Assembly: GCA_963555775.3 (NCBI GenBank)
Contig: CAUVWY020000009.1
Coordinates: 434,001-498,000 of the forward strand
Source of the DNA: JAJEDW01 sp963555775
Lineage (GTDB): Bacteria; Acidobacteriota; Terriglobia; 20CM-2-55-15
Direction of reading: 5' to 3'
Length of the DNA: 64,000 bases
Position 1 is the first letter of the stretch. Every line of letters starts with the position of its first letter. Under the pieces are notes generated by a model. It had not been told where the DNA came from and searched no databases. It saw only the letters and a list, made by a program, of their open reading frames with translations. Of the stretch, positions 53,123 to 63,800 are shown piece by piece. The position numbers and the translations under genes are program-made.

Positions 53123-54709
53123 CTAATTCATCACGTTGGCCAAGGCCGCGAATGGTCCGGTTCCGCCATGGCCGCCCACGACGGTTTCGACATCCAAACC
53201 CGCCGCGACGACAGCATCATGGAATGCGCGCGCATTGGCGTTGTCCGCTTCCACGGGATTGGGCGGCGAGTAGAGGTCGCTGACGAACACGACGCGTTCT
53301 TCTGGGAGGTATACCACGACCATCCCCGCGGCGTGGTTATTCGGGACTTCCACGATTTGAACGGTTCGGACGCCGTCGGTGAGTTCCATCGGTTCGGAGC
53401 CGACGCCCTCGACGGTCGGAGTGAGGCCGGACTGCGAGAGCATATCGGGCCGAACCGTGCTGGGGCTGTTCAGCACGGTTTCAAGGAACGGAACGATGCT
53501 TTCATGTCCGATGACCGTTGCTCCCTTGCCGGCGTATGCGCGGATCCCGCCGCTGTGGTCCGCGTGATAGTGCGTGACCACCGTATAGCGAATCGGCTTA
53601 TCAGGGAATCGTGCTTCGACCGCTTCGATCACTCCGATGGAACGCTCCTCGAAGAGCGGCGCCTCGACGACGATCAGGTGGTCTTCCATTTCGACGACCA
53701 TGCTGTTATGGGAACCGCCGACGGCATGAAACAGTCCGGGTGCGATCTCTTCCAGAGGCGCGACTACGGGCACTTCGGCATATCCTGGAAGCGGTCCGAA
53801 TCCCATTCCGGCACGACGAATCGTGATTTGCGACAGGATTCGTTCTCCGGGCTCGGATGCGCTGCGCACTTCTTCGGGAATATCGAAACTCCCGTCATCG
53901 AAGGATCCGTTGTTGATGATGTTCCTGAAGAACTCTTCGATGAAAAGGTCGCCATTGAGATACATGGTCTGGGTAAAGGGGAGTTGGATCGAGATCGGCC
54001 GTCCTTCGTCCGTCGCTGCGATCTGGGACGGCGCCCATTCCGAAAATACAATCTCGTTTTGCGTGTCGCCGTACAACGGATCCGTTTCCAGGTAGATAAC
54101 GCTGTGCGGGAACTTGCTGAAACCTTCAATCCGGACCAGAATCTCCACGGCAGCGCCGTTGTCCGTGTATTGCAGGACCTGATAGGTCGTCTCGCCGATG
54201 ACCCGGTCTTCGGCGCGTCTCAGATCGTCGGCGTCTCGGGCGATTAAGGGGAAACGGACAGGCAGGCGATTGAAGTCCCGCATGCGCGCCGCGACGCGGC
54301 TTCCCTGTATCCGTTCGACGGTTTCTTCATCGTCGGCGCCCGGTGTGAACAGGGCTCCAACGTCGCCGTCGATGACTTCGGTGAAACGTACCGGGGCCGG
54401 ACTCGGATAGGACCGCGTTCCGTTGAACTGGAGGCGCATCGACCCGCTACCGATGTCGACCATCAGGTTGCGGTTGAAGATGTTCAACTCGCGGTCGCCC
54501 CCGGGTGCCAGTGCTTGATGGGGTTCCCACTCGGTTCCCTCGCTGACGAGTTCCTGTCGTTCGACCATGGAAAGCAGGTCCCAGCCTCCCAGCGTCACGA
54601 CCATTTCCTCAAGAAGCTCCGCGCCTGCTTCCGGCCCCGTTTCCAGTCCCGAACCGCACGCTGAGAGAAGCAGCATACTGGCACAAACCAGAATCCACAT
54701 CCGTTGCAT
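53123..54709 (-). CDS. Lipoprotein with C-terminal MBL-fold hydrolase domain
   Basis: The 528-residue protein has a lipobox (LVCASMLLLSAC, Cys18), a long N-terminal region of about 300 residues, and an MBL domain with TVVTHYHADHSGGIRAY (HxHxDH), VEVPNNHAAGMVVVYLP and VVFVSDLYSPPN. The last region VVGGHGGTGPF supplies the final ligand. It may be an extracytoplasmic hydrolase; the N-terminal part is not assigned. Confidence 0.85.
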   Translation of the reverse strand: MQRMWILVCASMLLLSACGSGLETGPEAGAELLEEMVVTLGGWDLLSMVERQELVSEGTEWEPHQALAPGGDRELNIFNRNLMVDIGSGSMRLQFNGTRSYPSPAPVRFTEVIDGDVGALFTPGADDEETVERIQGSRVAARMRDFNRLPVRFPLIARDADDLRRAEDRVIGETTYQVLQYTDNGAAVEILVRIEGFSKFPHSVIYLETDPLYGDTQNEIVFSEWAPSQIAATDEGRPISIQLPFTQTMYLNGDLFIEEFFRNIINNGSFDDGSFDIPEEVRSASEPGERILSQITIRRAGMGFGPLPGYAEVPVVAPLEEIAPGLFHAVGGSHNSMVVEMEDHLIVVEAPLFEERSIGVIEAVEARFPDKPIRYTVVTHYHADHSGGIRAYAGKGATVIGHESIVPFLETVLNSPSTVRPDMLSQSGLTPTVEGVGSEPMELTDGVRTVQIVEVPNNHAAGMVVVYLPEERVVFVSDLYSPPNPVEADNANARAFHDAVVAAGLDVETVVGGHGGTGPFAALANVMN

Positions 54710-54854
54710 GAGTTACCCTCCAAGTCCGTTGCTTGTCGCTGTCCTGTTGACCGAGCCTACGCCAACCCTCGCCAAAGATCAACGAAGCCGGGAGGCTCTC
54801 AGCAATTCTCATTTTGGCCCCTGACGGTCTCGGAATGATATCCCACTTCCCATT

Positions 54855-55005
54855 CCCACTGTAGGTGCAGTCCATGACTGCACAATCTTGATTCGGGCGG
54901 TCATAGACCGCTCCTACAGTTTCGGAATGCGGCCACCCACTCCGACTCCCACTCCCACTGTAGGTGCAGTCTATGACTGCACGATTACCGCCCCTATAGT
55001 TTCGG
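54855..55005. repeat. Second cluster of REP-like palindromes
   Basis: GTGCAGTCCATGACTGCAC (54865-54883), GGGCGGTCATAGACCGCTC (54895-54913) and GTGCAGTCTATGACTGCAC (54964-54982) reproduce the family at 43640-43860, with the same CCCACTGTAG or TTTCGGA context. It lies between the 5' end of the MBL lipoprotein gene and the 3' end of the methyltransferase gene. The rest of 54710-55165 holds nothing I recognise. Confidence 0.8.
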
Positions 55006-55165
55006 AGTCGCGGAATGCAGGCACCCAACTCAACCAGTCACGACATCGAAAAACCTCAAGACCAGGAGCGGGAATGAAGAGCCGAAAACACTCATAATGA
55101 GAATTGCCGGGAGGCTCTTTTGCGGCTGCCGAAATTTCCGCCCTTTCTCCGCGGTAGTGGGGATG

Positions 55166-55969
55166 TCAGCCACGGGGAAGCCAAAGCGAACGTGCTGTCA
55201 ATTCGCGATGATCCAGATGCGCGGCCTTGTCCATCAGCCGGAGTGAAGCGGGAAGTTCGGCCCGTATGCGCCATTCCCCGATTTGTCCGCCGGCATCGTT
55301 GAAGGCGTCCACCCATTCGTTCCACCAGGGAGCGATCCGCCGGGAAACAGGTTCCACGATCAGTATCGATGCGCCACTGTGGTGTGCCGCCAGCAGCTTG
55401 TTTCGAATGTGTCCGCGTTGCCCGGGATCCAACTCGTTGATCGTAAACGCGGCCACGATGCCGCCGCCGGGCCCCCTGATCGGCGCCTGGATCAGGTCCA
55501 TGCACCGGATCGTTCCCCGAAGACCCAGCGTGCGCCAGGTCCACCGCGCCTCACCCGCGGCCCAGGAACGACGTTCGATGCCGACGAGCGGCACGTCCTT
55601 CCCGATCTCCAGCGCCCACGCCGCTCCGGCCGTTCCGGTTCCACATCCAAGGTCGAGAATCTGGTTCACCGCGGCGCCGGCGCCGATCCGGCGGATGATC
55701 TCACGCACCGTCAGGAAGTGCAGGGGGGCATAGAACAAGGCGAACGCGGCCCGCTTTCCCGCACCATCGAGTGCCCCTTCGACGCTGGATCCCCGCTTGT
55801 GAACATAGGCGACGGACAATGCCTGAACTGCTCGACGTACTTCCTGAAACGTGAGATCGGTCATGTGCCGCTTTTCCAATGCACCGTACCACCTCTGGAA
55901 CGCATCGGTATCGGCCGGAACGCCGTGTTCATGTGCCGGATGCGCCTTGGTTGTCGTCGGTTCGGACAT
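55166..55969 (-). CDS. Rsm22-like SAM-dependent methyltransferase
   Basis: The 267-residue protein has the N-terminal LTFQEVRRAVQALSVAYVHK region typical of Rsm22-like proteins linked to small-subunit ribosome assembly, then SAM motif I QILDLGCGTGTAGAAWALEI and a later INELDPGQRGHIRNKLL block. Whether it methylates rRNA is not shown, and some family members lack activity. A GTG or TTG start upstream cannot be excluded; the ATG at 55969 is used. Confidence 0.7.
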   Translation of the reverse strand: MSEPTTTKAHPAHEHGVPADTDAFQRWYGALEKRHMTDLTFQEVRRAVQALSVAYVHKRGSSVEGALDGAGKRAAFALFYAPLHFLTVREIIRRIGAGAAVNQILDLGCGTGTAGAAWALEIGKDVPLVGIERRSWAAGEARWTWRTLGLRGTIRCMDLIQAPIRGPGGGIVAAFTINELDPGQRGHIRNKLLAAHHSGASILIVEPVSRRIAPWWNEWVDAFNDAGGQIGEWRIRAELPASLRLMDKAAHLDHRELTARSLWLPRG

Positions 55970-56289
55970 CGTGTTCGGGCGGAGGCGATAATACGGCTGA
56001 AGTCAATCTGTTGTACCGCTTCGAGATCTGTTCAGTCGAACGGTTCACACTCGATGACATCATAGCGCGGACCTGAAACTTGACCATAAGTCATTGACAT
56101 TATTGACTTGATAATGGAGCCGTCAGTGGTTGAGTTTCACTCTTGAATGATTCGCCCCTGGCGGGGGCGCGTTTTGCCCGAATCGGGTTTGCTTCCACAC
56201 GGAATAAGGCGTGCTGGCGCGCTTGATCCGGCGCGACAGGCGCAGATCCGCGTTCGCAGGGGTTCAATATTCGAGATCAAGGAACTCCT
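55970..56289. other. Gap without recognisable gene
   Basis: No gene is recognised. A GC-rich imperfect hairpin occurs near 56155-56175 (CGCCCCTGGCGGGGGCG). The next 1 kb contains two transposase relics. Confidence 0.4.
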
Positions 56290-56450
56290 TTGTGGGCAAG
56301 TCGCGCCCCCGCCTGCCGGCACAGCCCCAGCACCTGACCGAATATTCCACGTAGCGCGTCCAGATGGCGCTTCCGGAACTCGTTCACCGTCCGGAAATCG
56401 GCGCATCCACCCCCATTGATCGCCATGAAATCGACTCGCTCACCACAGTC
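56290..56450 (-). pseudogene. IS1182/IS5-like transposase fragment
   Basis: The minus strand reads INGGGCADFRTVNEFRKRHL then DALRGIFGQVLGLCRQAGAR, the conserved DFRTxxxFRKRHL block of IS1182/IS5-like transposases. No catalytic residues are present. It is only about 50 residues long. Confidence 0.6.
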
Positions 56451-56718
56451 CCGCACGAACCGCCGCGATGAACAAATCCCCTGACAGTAGAGCCGCTTGC
56501 AAAACTCTGAGGGGATTGCGGCTCAGCCCTCAATATTCCTGGTGAATATCGTTTTGTGCTGGTTCGCAGACTGAGTTCTGGGCATGGAGGAGGGCGGCGG
56601 CGAGTCAGGAAGCATGGGAATAGGGGATTCGGGGTGTTTTCACCGAGTGTTGGACAAGGGCGTGTGGCGGACGCCGGTAAGGCATCGGGATGAGGTGTTT
56701 GCCGGGACGCGTTGTGGA

Positions 56719-56949
56719 TTATGTCACCAGACGCGCGAGTTGATCGGCGGTAAGCGCGAGCACGCCGAACATACAGTGGCACATCACCTTGGGGGCACTG
56801 CGGACGCGGACATGGCGACCGCCGAACTCGGCAAAGGCGCGTGAGAAGACCGACTCGCTTGGCGCCGCGCTCTTCCTCTCCCAGCCGCAGATCCGCCGCA
56901 ACCGTACATCGGTGGCCAATCGGTCCAGCAGCGCTCGCGTTGTCGGCAT
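56719..56949 (-). pseudogene. IS5-like transposase N-terminal fragment
   Basis: The frame reads PTTRALLDRLATDVRLRRIC, then GWERKSAAPSESVFSRAFAE, the N-terminal helical block of IS5-type transposases, and then degrades. Neither the DDE core nor inverted repeats are present nearby. The remaining sequence to 57269 holds nothing I recognise. Confidence 0.55.
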
Positions 56950-57269
56950 TCGGGAGGGGATCGAGAATAACCGCAAACTGGAACGGCTCCTGAAGGACAT
57001 GCGCCGCATCTCGTCTTGCGCTCTTGCTTTCACTACCGGTAGGAAGGTCCCACGAACTGCCGCGTCTCCGGTTCCACCACCCTGGTCTCGACGACCGCCA
57101 CTGGACTCACGCTTCGGGCCAGAAAATCCCCCTGCTACCGTTTTTTTCAAGAATATTATGAGAATTAATGTTGAATAGCCCCGCCTATTGAGCGAATATC
57201 CGGTGAATATCATGTCATTAAGGTTACGCTACGGCGAGAATTCATGGACGGCCAATGGAGGAACGTACC

Positions 57270-57842
57270 ATGTCATGGAGAAGCGTGGGGTGCATCACAG
57301 CGGTCTCTGTCATAGGGCTGACGTGTCTGGGGCTTCCCGCAGCCGAGGGGCAGGGCGTCGGCCTGTTTTCCGCGGTGAATCGCGCGGAGCAGTTGGATTC
57401 GCCCACGCCCGCCTCGCTCGACGCCATAACGATGCGCCGCCAGGTGGTGACGATGGAATTGGAGCGCCTCGAGCGCGTCCGGGCGACTACGGCCGCACTC
57501 TCCCGTCCGCCCGTTGACGGCGGAGCCGTATCCGTGCGCAACGGCGATCGTGACGCGGTGCCCGCGTTGGATCGAACCCTGACCTTGAACCTGTTCGAAG
57601 ACGCCGTGTTCACAGGGATCGTGGAGCATACCGCGCCGACGTTTTCAGGCGGCTATTCGATATCGGGCCGGCTCGTCGAAGAACCGCTGGGCACGCTGAC
57701 GGTCGTCGTCAACGGCGAGACGGTCGCGGGCTCGGTGCGGACGCTAGGCGGGACGTACCGGATTCGGTCGGTGGGCGGCGGACACTATGTCATCAGTGAA
57801 GTAGAGGAGCCGCCTCTGGTCGACGACGTGCTGGAGCCGTAA
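57270..57842 (+). CDS. Exported protein resembling a metalloprotease propeptide
   Basis: The 190-residue protein has a signal peptide (VGCITAVSVIGLTCLGLPAA) and a C-terminal beta-rich region (LTLNLFEDAVFTGIVEHTAP, GGYSISGRLVEEPLGTLTVV, GTYRIRSVGGGHYVIS) that resembles the propeptide segment at the start of reprolysin-like metallopeptidases of the kind encoded next. GGAGG lies eight bases upstream. The following protease ORF begins 33 bases after its stop, so the propeptide and catalytic part are on separate genes. A chaperone or inhibitor role for the protease is inferred. Confidence 0.65.
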   Translation: MSWRSVGCITAVSVIGLTCLGLPAAEGQGVGLFSAVNRAEQLDSPTPASLDAITMRRQVVTMELERLERVRATTAALSRPPVDGGAVSVRNGDRDAVPALDRTLTLNLFEDAVFTGIVEHTAPTFSGGYSISGRLVEEPLGTLTVVVNGETVAGSVRTLGGTYRIRSVGGGHYVISEVEEPPLVDDVLEP

Positions 57843-57874
57843 GCCGACGAGGCCAATCTGAAGCACCCCTCCCA

Positions 57875-60800
57875 ATGAAGCCCCGTCGCGCTCATCCTGT
57901 CATCATTTTGCTGGTGGTCCTACTGTGTCTGGCGCCCGGCGTTCAGGCCCAGGATGGCGTCGCCACCGACAAGGCGGCGCTGGTGGCGCTCTACAACGCC
58001 ACAGACGGCGCGAATTGGACGCCCAACACCAACTGGACGAGCACCGAGCAGCTGTCGGCGTGGCACGGTGTGACCACCAACAGTGATGGCCGCGTCACGC
58101 GCCTGGTGCTGAACGACAACGGCTTGGACGGCACACTGCCGGCGGCGCTGGGCGACCTGAGCGCCCTCGAATACTTGGATCTGCAAAACAACGCCCTGAG
58201 CGGTGCCCTCCCGGCAGAGTTGGCGGATCTGACCAATCTCGAAGAACTGTTGCTCAACGAGAGCCGGGCCTTGACCGGCCCGTTGCCGGACGGGCTGCGC
58301 GAGCTGTCCGGCCTGGAGACTGTGAACATCGAGAAGACCGAGCTCTGCGCCCCGGAGGATGACGCCTTTCAAACGTGGTTGGATACGATCACCTTCAGTG
58401 GCCTGATCTGTCCGCCGGCCGAGCAGTCGGTGATTGACGTGGCGGTTTTCTACACGCCGGCTGCCCGGGAGAACGCGGGCGGGACTGACGTGACCGCGAC
58501 CTTGATCGACCTCATGGTTGCGGAGACCAACGCGGCCTACCAAGCGAGTCGCGCGAATCAGCGCATCAAACTGGTGGCGGTCGAGGAGGTCGTGGGGTAC
58601 ACGGAGAGCAACAATTTGAGCATAGATCTCGTTCGTCTGCGGTCGCCGTCGGATGGACACATGGACGAGGTCCACGACATCCGCGATGCGGTTGCCGCGG
58701 ACATCGTTCTGCTGATAACCGTAACCGCCGGGTCTCGCGGCGTGGCGTTCCAGATGTTCGTCCCATCGACAAGCTCCGAAGCTGAGGCCTTTGGGGTGGT
58801 CAGTACCGAATCCACCGATACGTTCGCGCACGAACTGGGCCACATCATGGGTCTCCAACATGACCGGTACCAGGTCTGCAAGGACAACTGCAGCCATGTC
58901 ACACGGTTTCCATACGCCTTTGGCTACGAAAACCAGAGGGCGCTGGAGCCAAGCCCACCCGACACCGCCTTCTGGCGTACGATCATGGCGTACCCCAGCC
59001 AGTGCGGCCGTTGCTCGGGCATTCTCCGTTTCTCGAATCCGGATCAGATCTACCCCTATCCCGGCGGCGACCCCCTGGGCAAGGCTGGCCTCGAGCCGGC
59101 CCCGGGGGCGGACGGTCCGTCCGATGCGGTGCGGATGCTCAACCGGACACGCGGCTACGTGGCGAACTTCCGGACCCCGCGGGCGATCACGGTGTCCTTC
59201 GATGCCCAGACATACACCGCAACCGAGGGCGGAACCTCGGCGACCGTGACGGTCAGCCTGAGCGACGAACCCGGCCGTGCCATTGACATTTCCCTCACGG
59301 CAACGAGTGCCAACGGCGCCGCAGCCTCCGACTACATCGTTCCGAGCAGCGTGCCCTTCGCGGCGAACGACACCGAGCAGACCTTCACCGTCACGGCCGT
59401 CGACGACGCCGTGGACGATGACGGCGAAACCGTGGCCCTGACCCTGGGCTCTCTGCTGCCGGGCGGTGTCAGCGCAGGCAGCACGACTACCGCCACGGTC
59501 ACGCTGACCGACAACGACCCCGATCCCGGCGCTCCGAGCGTTCTGAGCGTGTCGCTGACCTCGGACCCTGGCGGTGGGTATGCAACGGGCGAGGAGATCG
59601 AAGGCACGGTGCGCTTCAACAAGAGGGTCACGGTGACGGGGACGCCACAACTCGGGCTGACGGTCGGGAGCGTCACGCGGCAGGCATCGTATGAGGGCGG
59701 GGCGCGCGAAGTCGTGACGTTTTCCTACGAGGTCGCCGCCAACGAGACCGATGCGGATGGGGTGAGCGTTGCTGCGAACGCGCTGTCGCTCAACGGCGGT
59801 ACGATCCGGGACAGCGCCAACCGGGCCGCGGGCCTGACGCACAGTGCGCTTGCCGCCGACGTGAACCACCGTGTGGACGGCGTCAAGCCGATGCTGCTGG
59901 AGGCGGTGGTGGATGAAACGATACTGACGCTGACCTATGACGAGCCGTTGGCCCAGCCGGCGCTCCGGGCCTCATCGTTTATCACCGTGGCGGTTGTCCA
60001 CCCCGGGCGTGGCACATATGCTCCTGAAGTGGCTGTGAAGGGATCGGTCATGACGGTGACGCTGTCGGGTCCCGTATTGGCGGGCGAGGTGGTGACGGTG
60101 AGATCAAATGTTTTGTTTCTTGGCGCGCCGCACCTCATCCGGGATCTCGCGGGCAACCCAGCGGCAAGCTTGATGGATCACGAAGTGACGAATGTGACAA
60201 AGGTACGGCCCTACGACACCGACGGCGACCGGCTGATCGAGATCACGACGCTCGCCCAACTCGACGCGGTCCGTCATGATCGGAACGGCGACGGCGTCCC
60301 CACGGGCGGCGGGGCGAGTGCCTATCGCGCGGCGTTTCCCGACGCGTTTGTGGAAGCGGGCTCGCAGCTCCGTTGCGTTCTCGAGTGTCAAGGCTATGAG
60401 CTGATGGCGGACCTGGACTTCGACACCGACGACGATGGAGATGTCGACGCAGACGACAACTACTGGAACAACGGCGCCGGCTGGAACCCCATCGGGCGCG
60501 CCGGCTCTGATTTTCTGACAACGTTCGAGGGTAACGGCCACACTGTTCGCAACCTGTTCATTGGTCGGCCCTCGACGAACGGTACCGGGTTGTTTGGATA
60601 TACCGACCGGGCGTCCGACATCCGTCACGTCGGGCTGATCCAGGTCGATGTGGCAGGAAGATGGTACGTCGGCGGCCTGGTCGGGAACAATTTGGGCGCC
60701 ATCACGGCTAGCTACGCCACAGGCCAAGTGTCGGGCTATACCCGGGTCGGCGGCCTGGTCGGGGCGAACTATGGCAGTGTCCGGACCAGCCATGCGACCG

Positions 60801-63800
60801 CCCAGGTGTCGGGGAGCCAGTCTGTCGGCGGCTTGGTCGGGCGGAATCTTGGCGACGCCATCACCGTTGCCAGTTACGCCACGGGCGCGGTGTCGGGAAT
60901 AGGCGCTGTCGGCGGCCTGATCGGGTATGAAGGTGGCAACACGGTCCGAGCGAGTTACGCCAGTGGCCGGGTATCAGGGTTGGAGGCCATCGGCGGGCTG
61001 GTCGGAGCGCTCGGCAGCAGTACGATCACGGCCAGTTACTGGGACACGACAACCTCGGGGCAGACGACCGGAGATCATGGGACTGGTCAGACGACGGCGC
61101 AGCTCCAGGCGCCCACCGACGACACGGGCATCTATGCGGCCTGGGACTATGACCTGTGGGACTTCGGGGAAGCCGACGAGTATCCGGTGCTGGCAGTGGA
61201 CTTCGATGGGGACGGGGACGCCACCTGGGAGGAGTTCGGCTACCAGTTCCGGGAACGGCCGGGCCTGACGGCGACGTTCGAGCCAACCGGGGTGACCCTG
61301 ACCTGGACCGAGGTGCATGCGGATCACTGGGACCCAGCGCCGGACGTTGCCTACACCCTCTACCGCGACGACGGCACCGAGGTCACGACCCTCGCGGAGA
61401 ATTCCTCCGGGCGCAGTTACACCGACACCAGCACGGTCGTCGGCGCGACCTACACTTACCAGGTGGCGGCCGTAGTGGACGGAGGTGAGGCGACGCGCAG
61501 TGCACGGGTTTCGGTAACGGTGCCCGACAGTACGCCTCCGACAGTGAGCATGATCGCGATCAGCTCGAATCCGGGAACGGATGCGGCCTATGCCACGGGC
61601 GATGAGATTCAGGTGACGGTGACCTTCAGCGAGACGGTGGAGGTGACGGGAACGCCGCGGTTGACGCTGGAGCTGGGAGGAGGGAGGCGAACGGCGACCT
61701 ATGGAGGCGGGTCGGGAACAGCGGCGCTGCTCTTTGCCTACGAAGTGGCCGACGGGGAAAGCGACACCGATGGAGTGGGCGTCGAGGCCGACAGTCTGTT
61801 GGGCGGGACCATCCGGGACGGCTCGAACAATAACGCCGTGCTGGACCATGAGACGGTGGCGCCGCAGGCCGGGCACAAGGTGGACGCGGTCAAGCCGCGG
61901 CTGGCCGCAAGCGGCGGGGCAGTGGTGAACGGGACAAAGCTGACGCTGACCTACGACGAGCCACTTGGCGGGAGCTCGACCCCTGCGTCGGGGGACTTCA
62001 CAGTGGCTGGAGGCGATCAGACACGGACGGTCACTTGGGTTTCGGTGAGCGGGAGCACCGTGGTGCTGACCCTGGATGCTGGGGCCGAGCACTTGGAGGC
62101 GGGAATCCTGGTGAGTTATACGCCGGGGGACAACCCGATCCGGGATGTGCCGGGAAACGATGCGGAGGCGCTCAGCCGCGAGCCGGTGACCAACGACACC
62201 CCGGACACGACAGCGCCGACGGTGAGGAGTCTGGACATCACATCGAACCCGGGATCTGACCAGACTTATGCGGCGGGGGACGAGATCGAGGTGACGGTGA
62301 CCTTCGATGAGACGGTGGAGGTGGAGGGGACGCCGCAGTTGAGGCTGAGAGTGGGAACCAGGACCCGAACAGCTGGCTATGAAACCGGCACGGGGGCGGC
62401 GGCGCTGGTGTTCGCCTACGAGGTGGCCGATGGGGACGACGACACCGACGGGGTGAGCATCGAGGCGGGCCGGATCGCCCTGAACGGCGGGACGATCGAA
62501 GACGAGGCAGAGAATGCCGCGGATCTGGCTCACGGGGCGGTGGTGGCCAACGCAGGGCACAAGGTGGACGGGGTGCGGCCGGCGTTTGTGAGCGCGGCGG
62601 TGGACAGCTCCTCTCTGACGCTGACCTACAGGGAGGCGCTCGATGAGGGATCGAGGCCTGCGCCGGGGGACTTCACGGTGCAGGTGGACGGGAGCGGGCG
62701 AACCGTTTCGGGAGTCTCGGTCAGCGATACCGTGGTGACGCTGACCCTCAATCCTGCGGTGGTGCACGGAGATACGGGAATTCGGGTGAGCTACACACCG
62801 GACACCAATCCGATCCGGGACGTGGTGGGCAACGACGCGCTCGCACTGAGCAACCGGTCTGTGACCAACACCACGGGGGCTCCCAACACGGTGCCGGAGA
62901 TCACAACTCCGAGTGCGTTCGATGTCCGGGAGAACCAATCGGTGGCGAGGCGGTTGGCGGCCAGAGACACCGACCCGGGTGACGAGGTGACGGGCTGGGC
63001 GATCATGGGCGGGGCCGATCAGGGGCAGTTCACGATCACCACTGATACGGGGGATCTGAGCTTCCGGACAGCGCCGGACTTCGAAGCCCCCGGAGACAAC
63101 GAGTATGAGGTGACAGTGGAAGTGAAGAGCGGGGCGGGGGCCAGGGAACTGGAGGCCGAGCAGACGTTCACGATCAGAGTGACGGACGAACGGGAACCGC
63201 CGGGTATCCCGGAGGCGCCGGCCTTCTCGGGGGAGACGGCGGACAGCATGACGGTCAACTGGAGGGAACCGGACAACACGGGCCCGGCGATCACCGACTA
63301 CGACGTGCAGTACCGGGAGAAGGGCACGGGGCGCTTCACCGACGGTCAACACGAGGGGCCGGGGCTCTCTCTGACGCTGGATGACCTGGAGCCGGGCACG
63401 GTCTATGAAGTGCAGGTGCGGGCCACCAACGACGAGGGGAGAAGCGACTGGTCCGAGTCTGGCGAGGGGATAACGGTGGCGCCGCTGACGGTTCAGATGA
63501 CGAGCGACCTTCCGCCTCCGGTGGAGGGCCCCTTTACGGTAAGGTTCAGCTATTCGGAGCCGGTGACAGGTTTTTCCAGCAACGGCATCGAGAGCGGTCA
63601 GAATCCTGCCTGCACCGACGATCAGAACAACCCGGTGTTCTGCGACCCGGGGATCGGTCGACTGGATACGGTCGACAACCGGGTGTTCACCGCTACGGTG
63701 ACGCCCGGGACCAATGGGGTGGCACACAACTACACGCTGACGCTGACGGTGAGCGGAGGGGCGGTGAGGTCGTCGGCCGGGAACAAACCGAACGAGGCGG

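Noticed and set aside
57920..63727. Very long antisense ORFs opposite the giant metalloprotease
   Set aside because: They have arginine- and histidine-rich text without family motifs, and run against a coding frame with a signal peptide, HExxHxxGxxHD and repeats. They reflect codon bias in GC-rich DNA.
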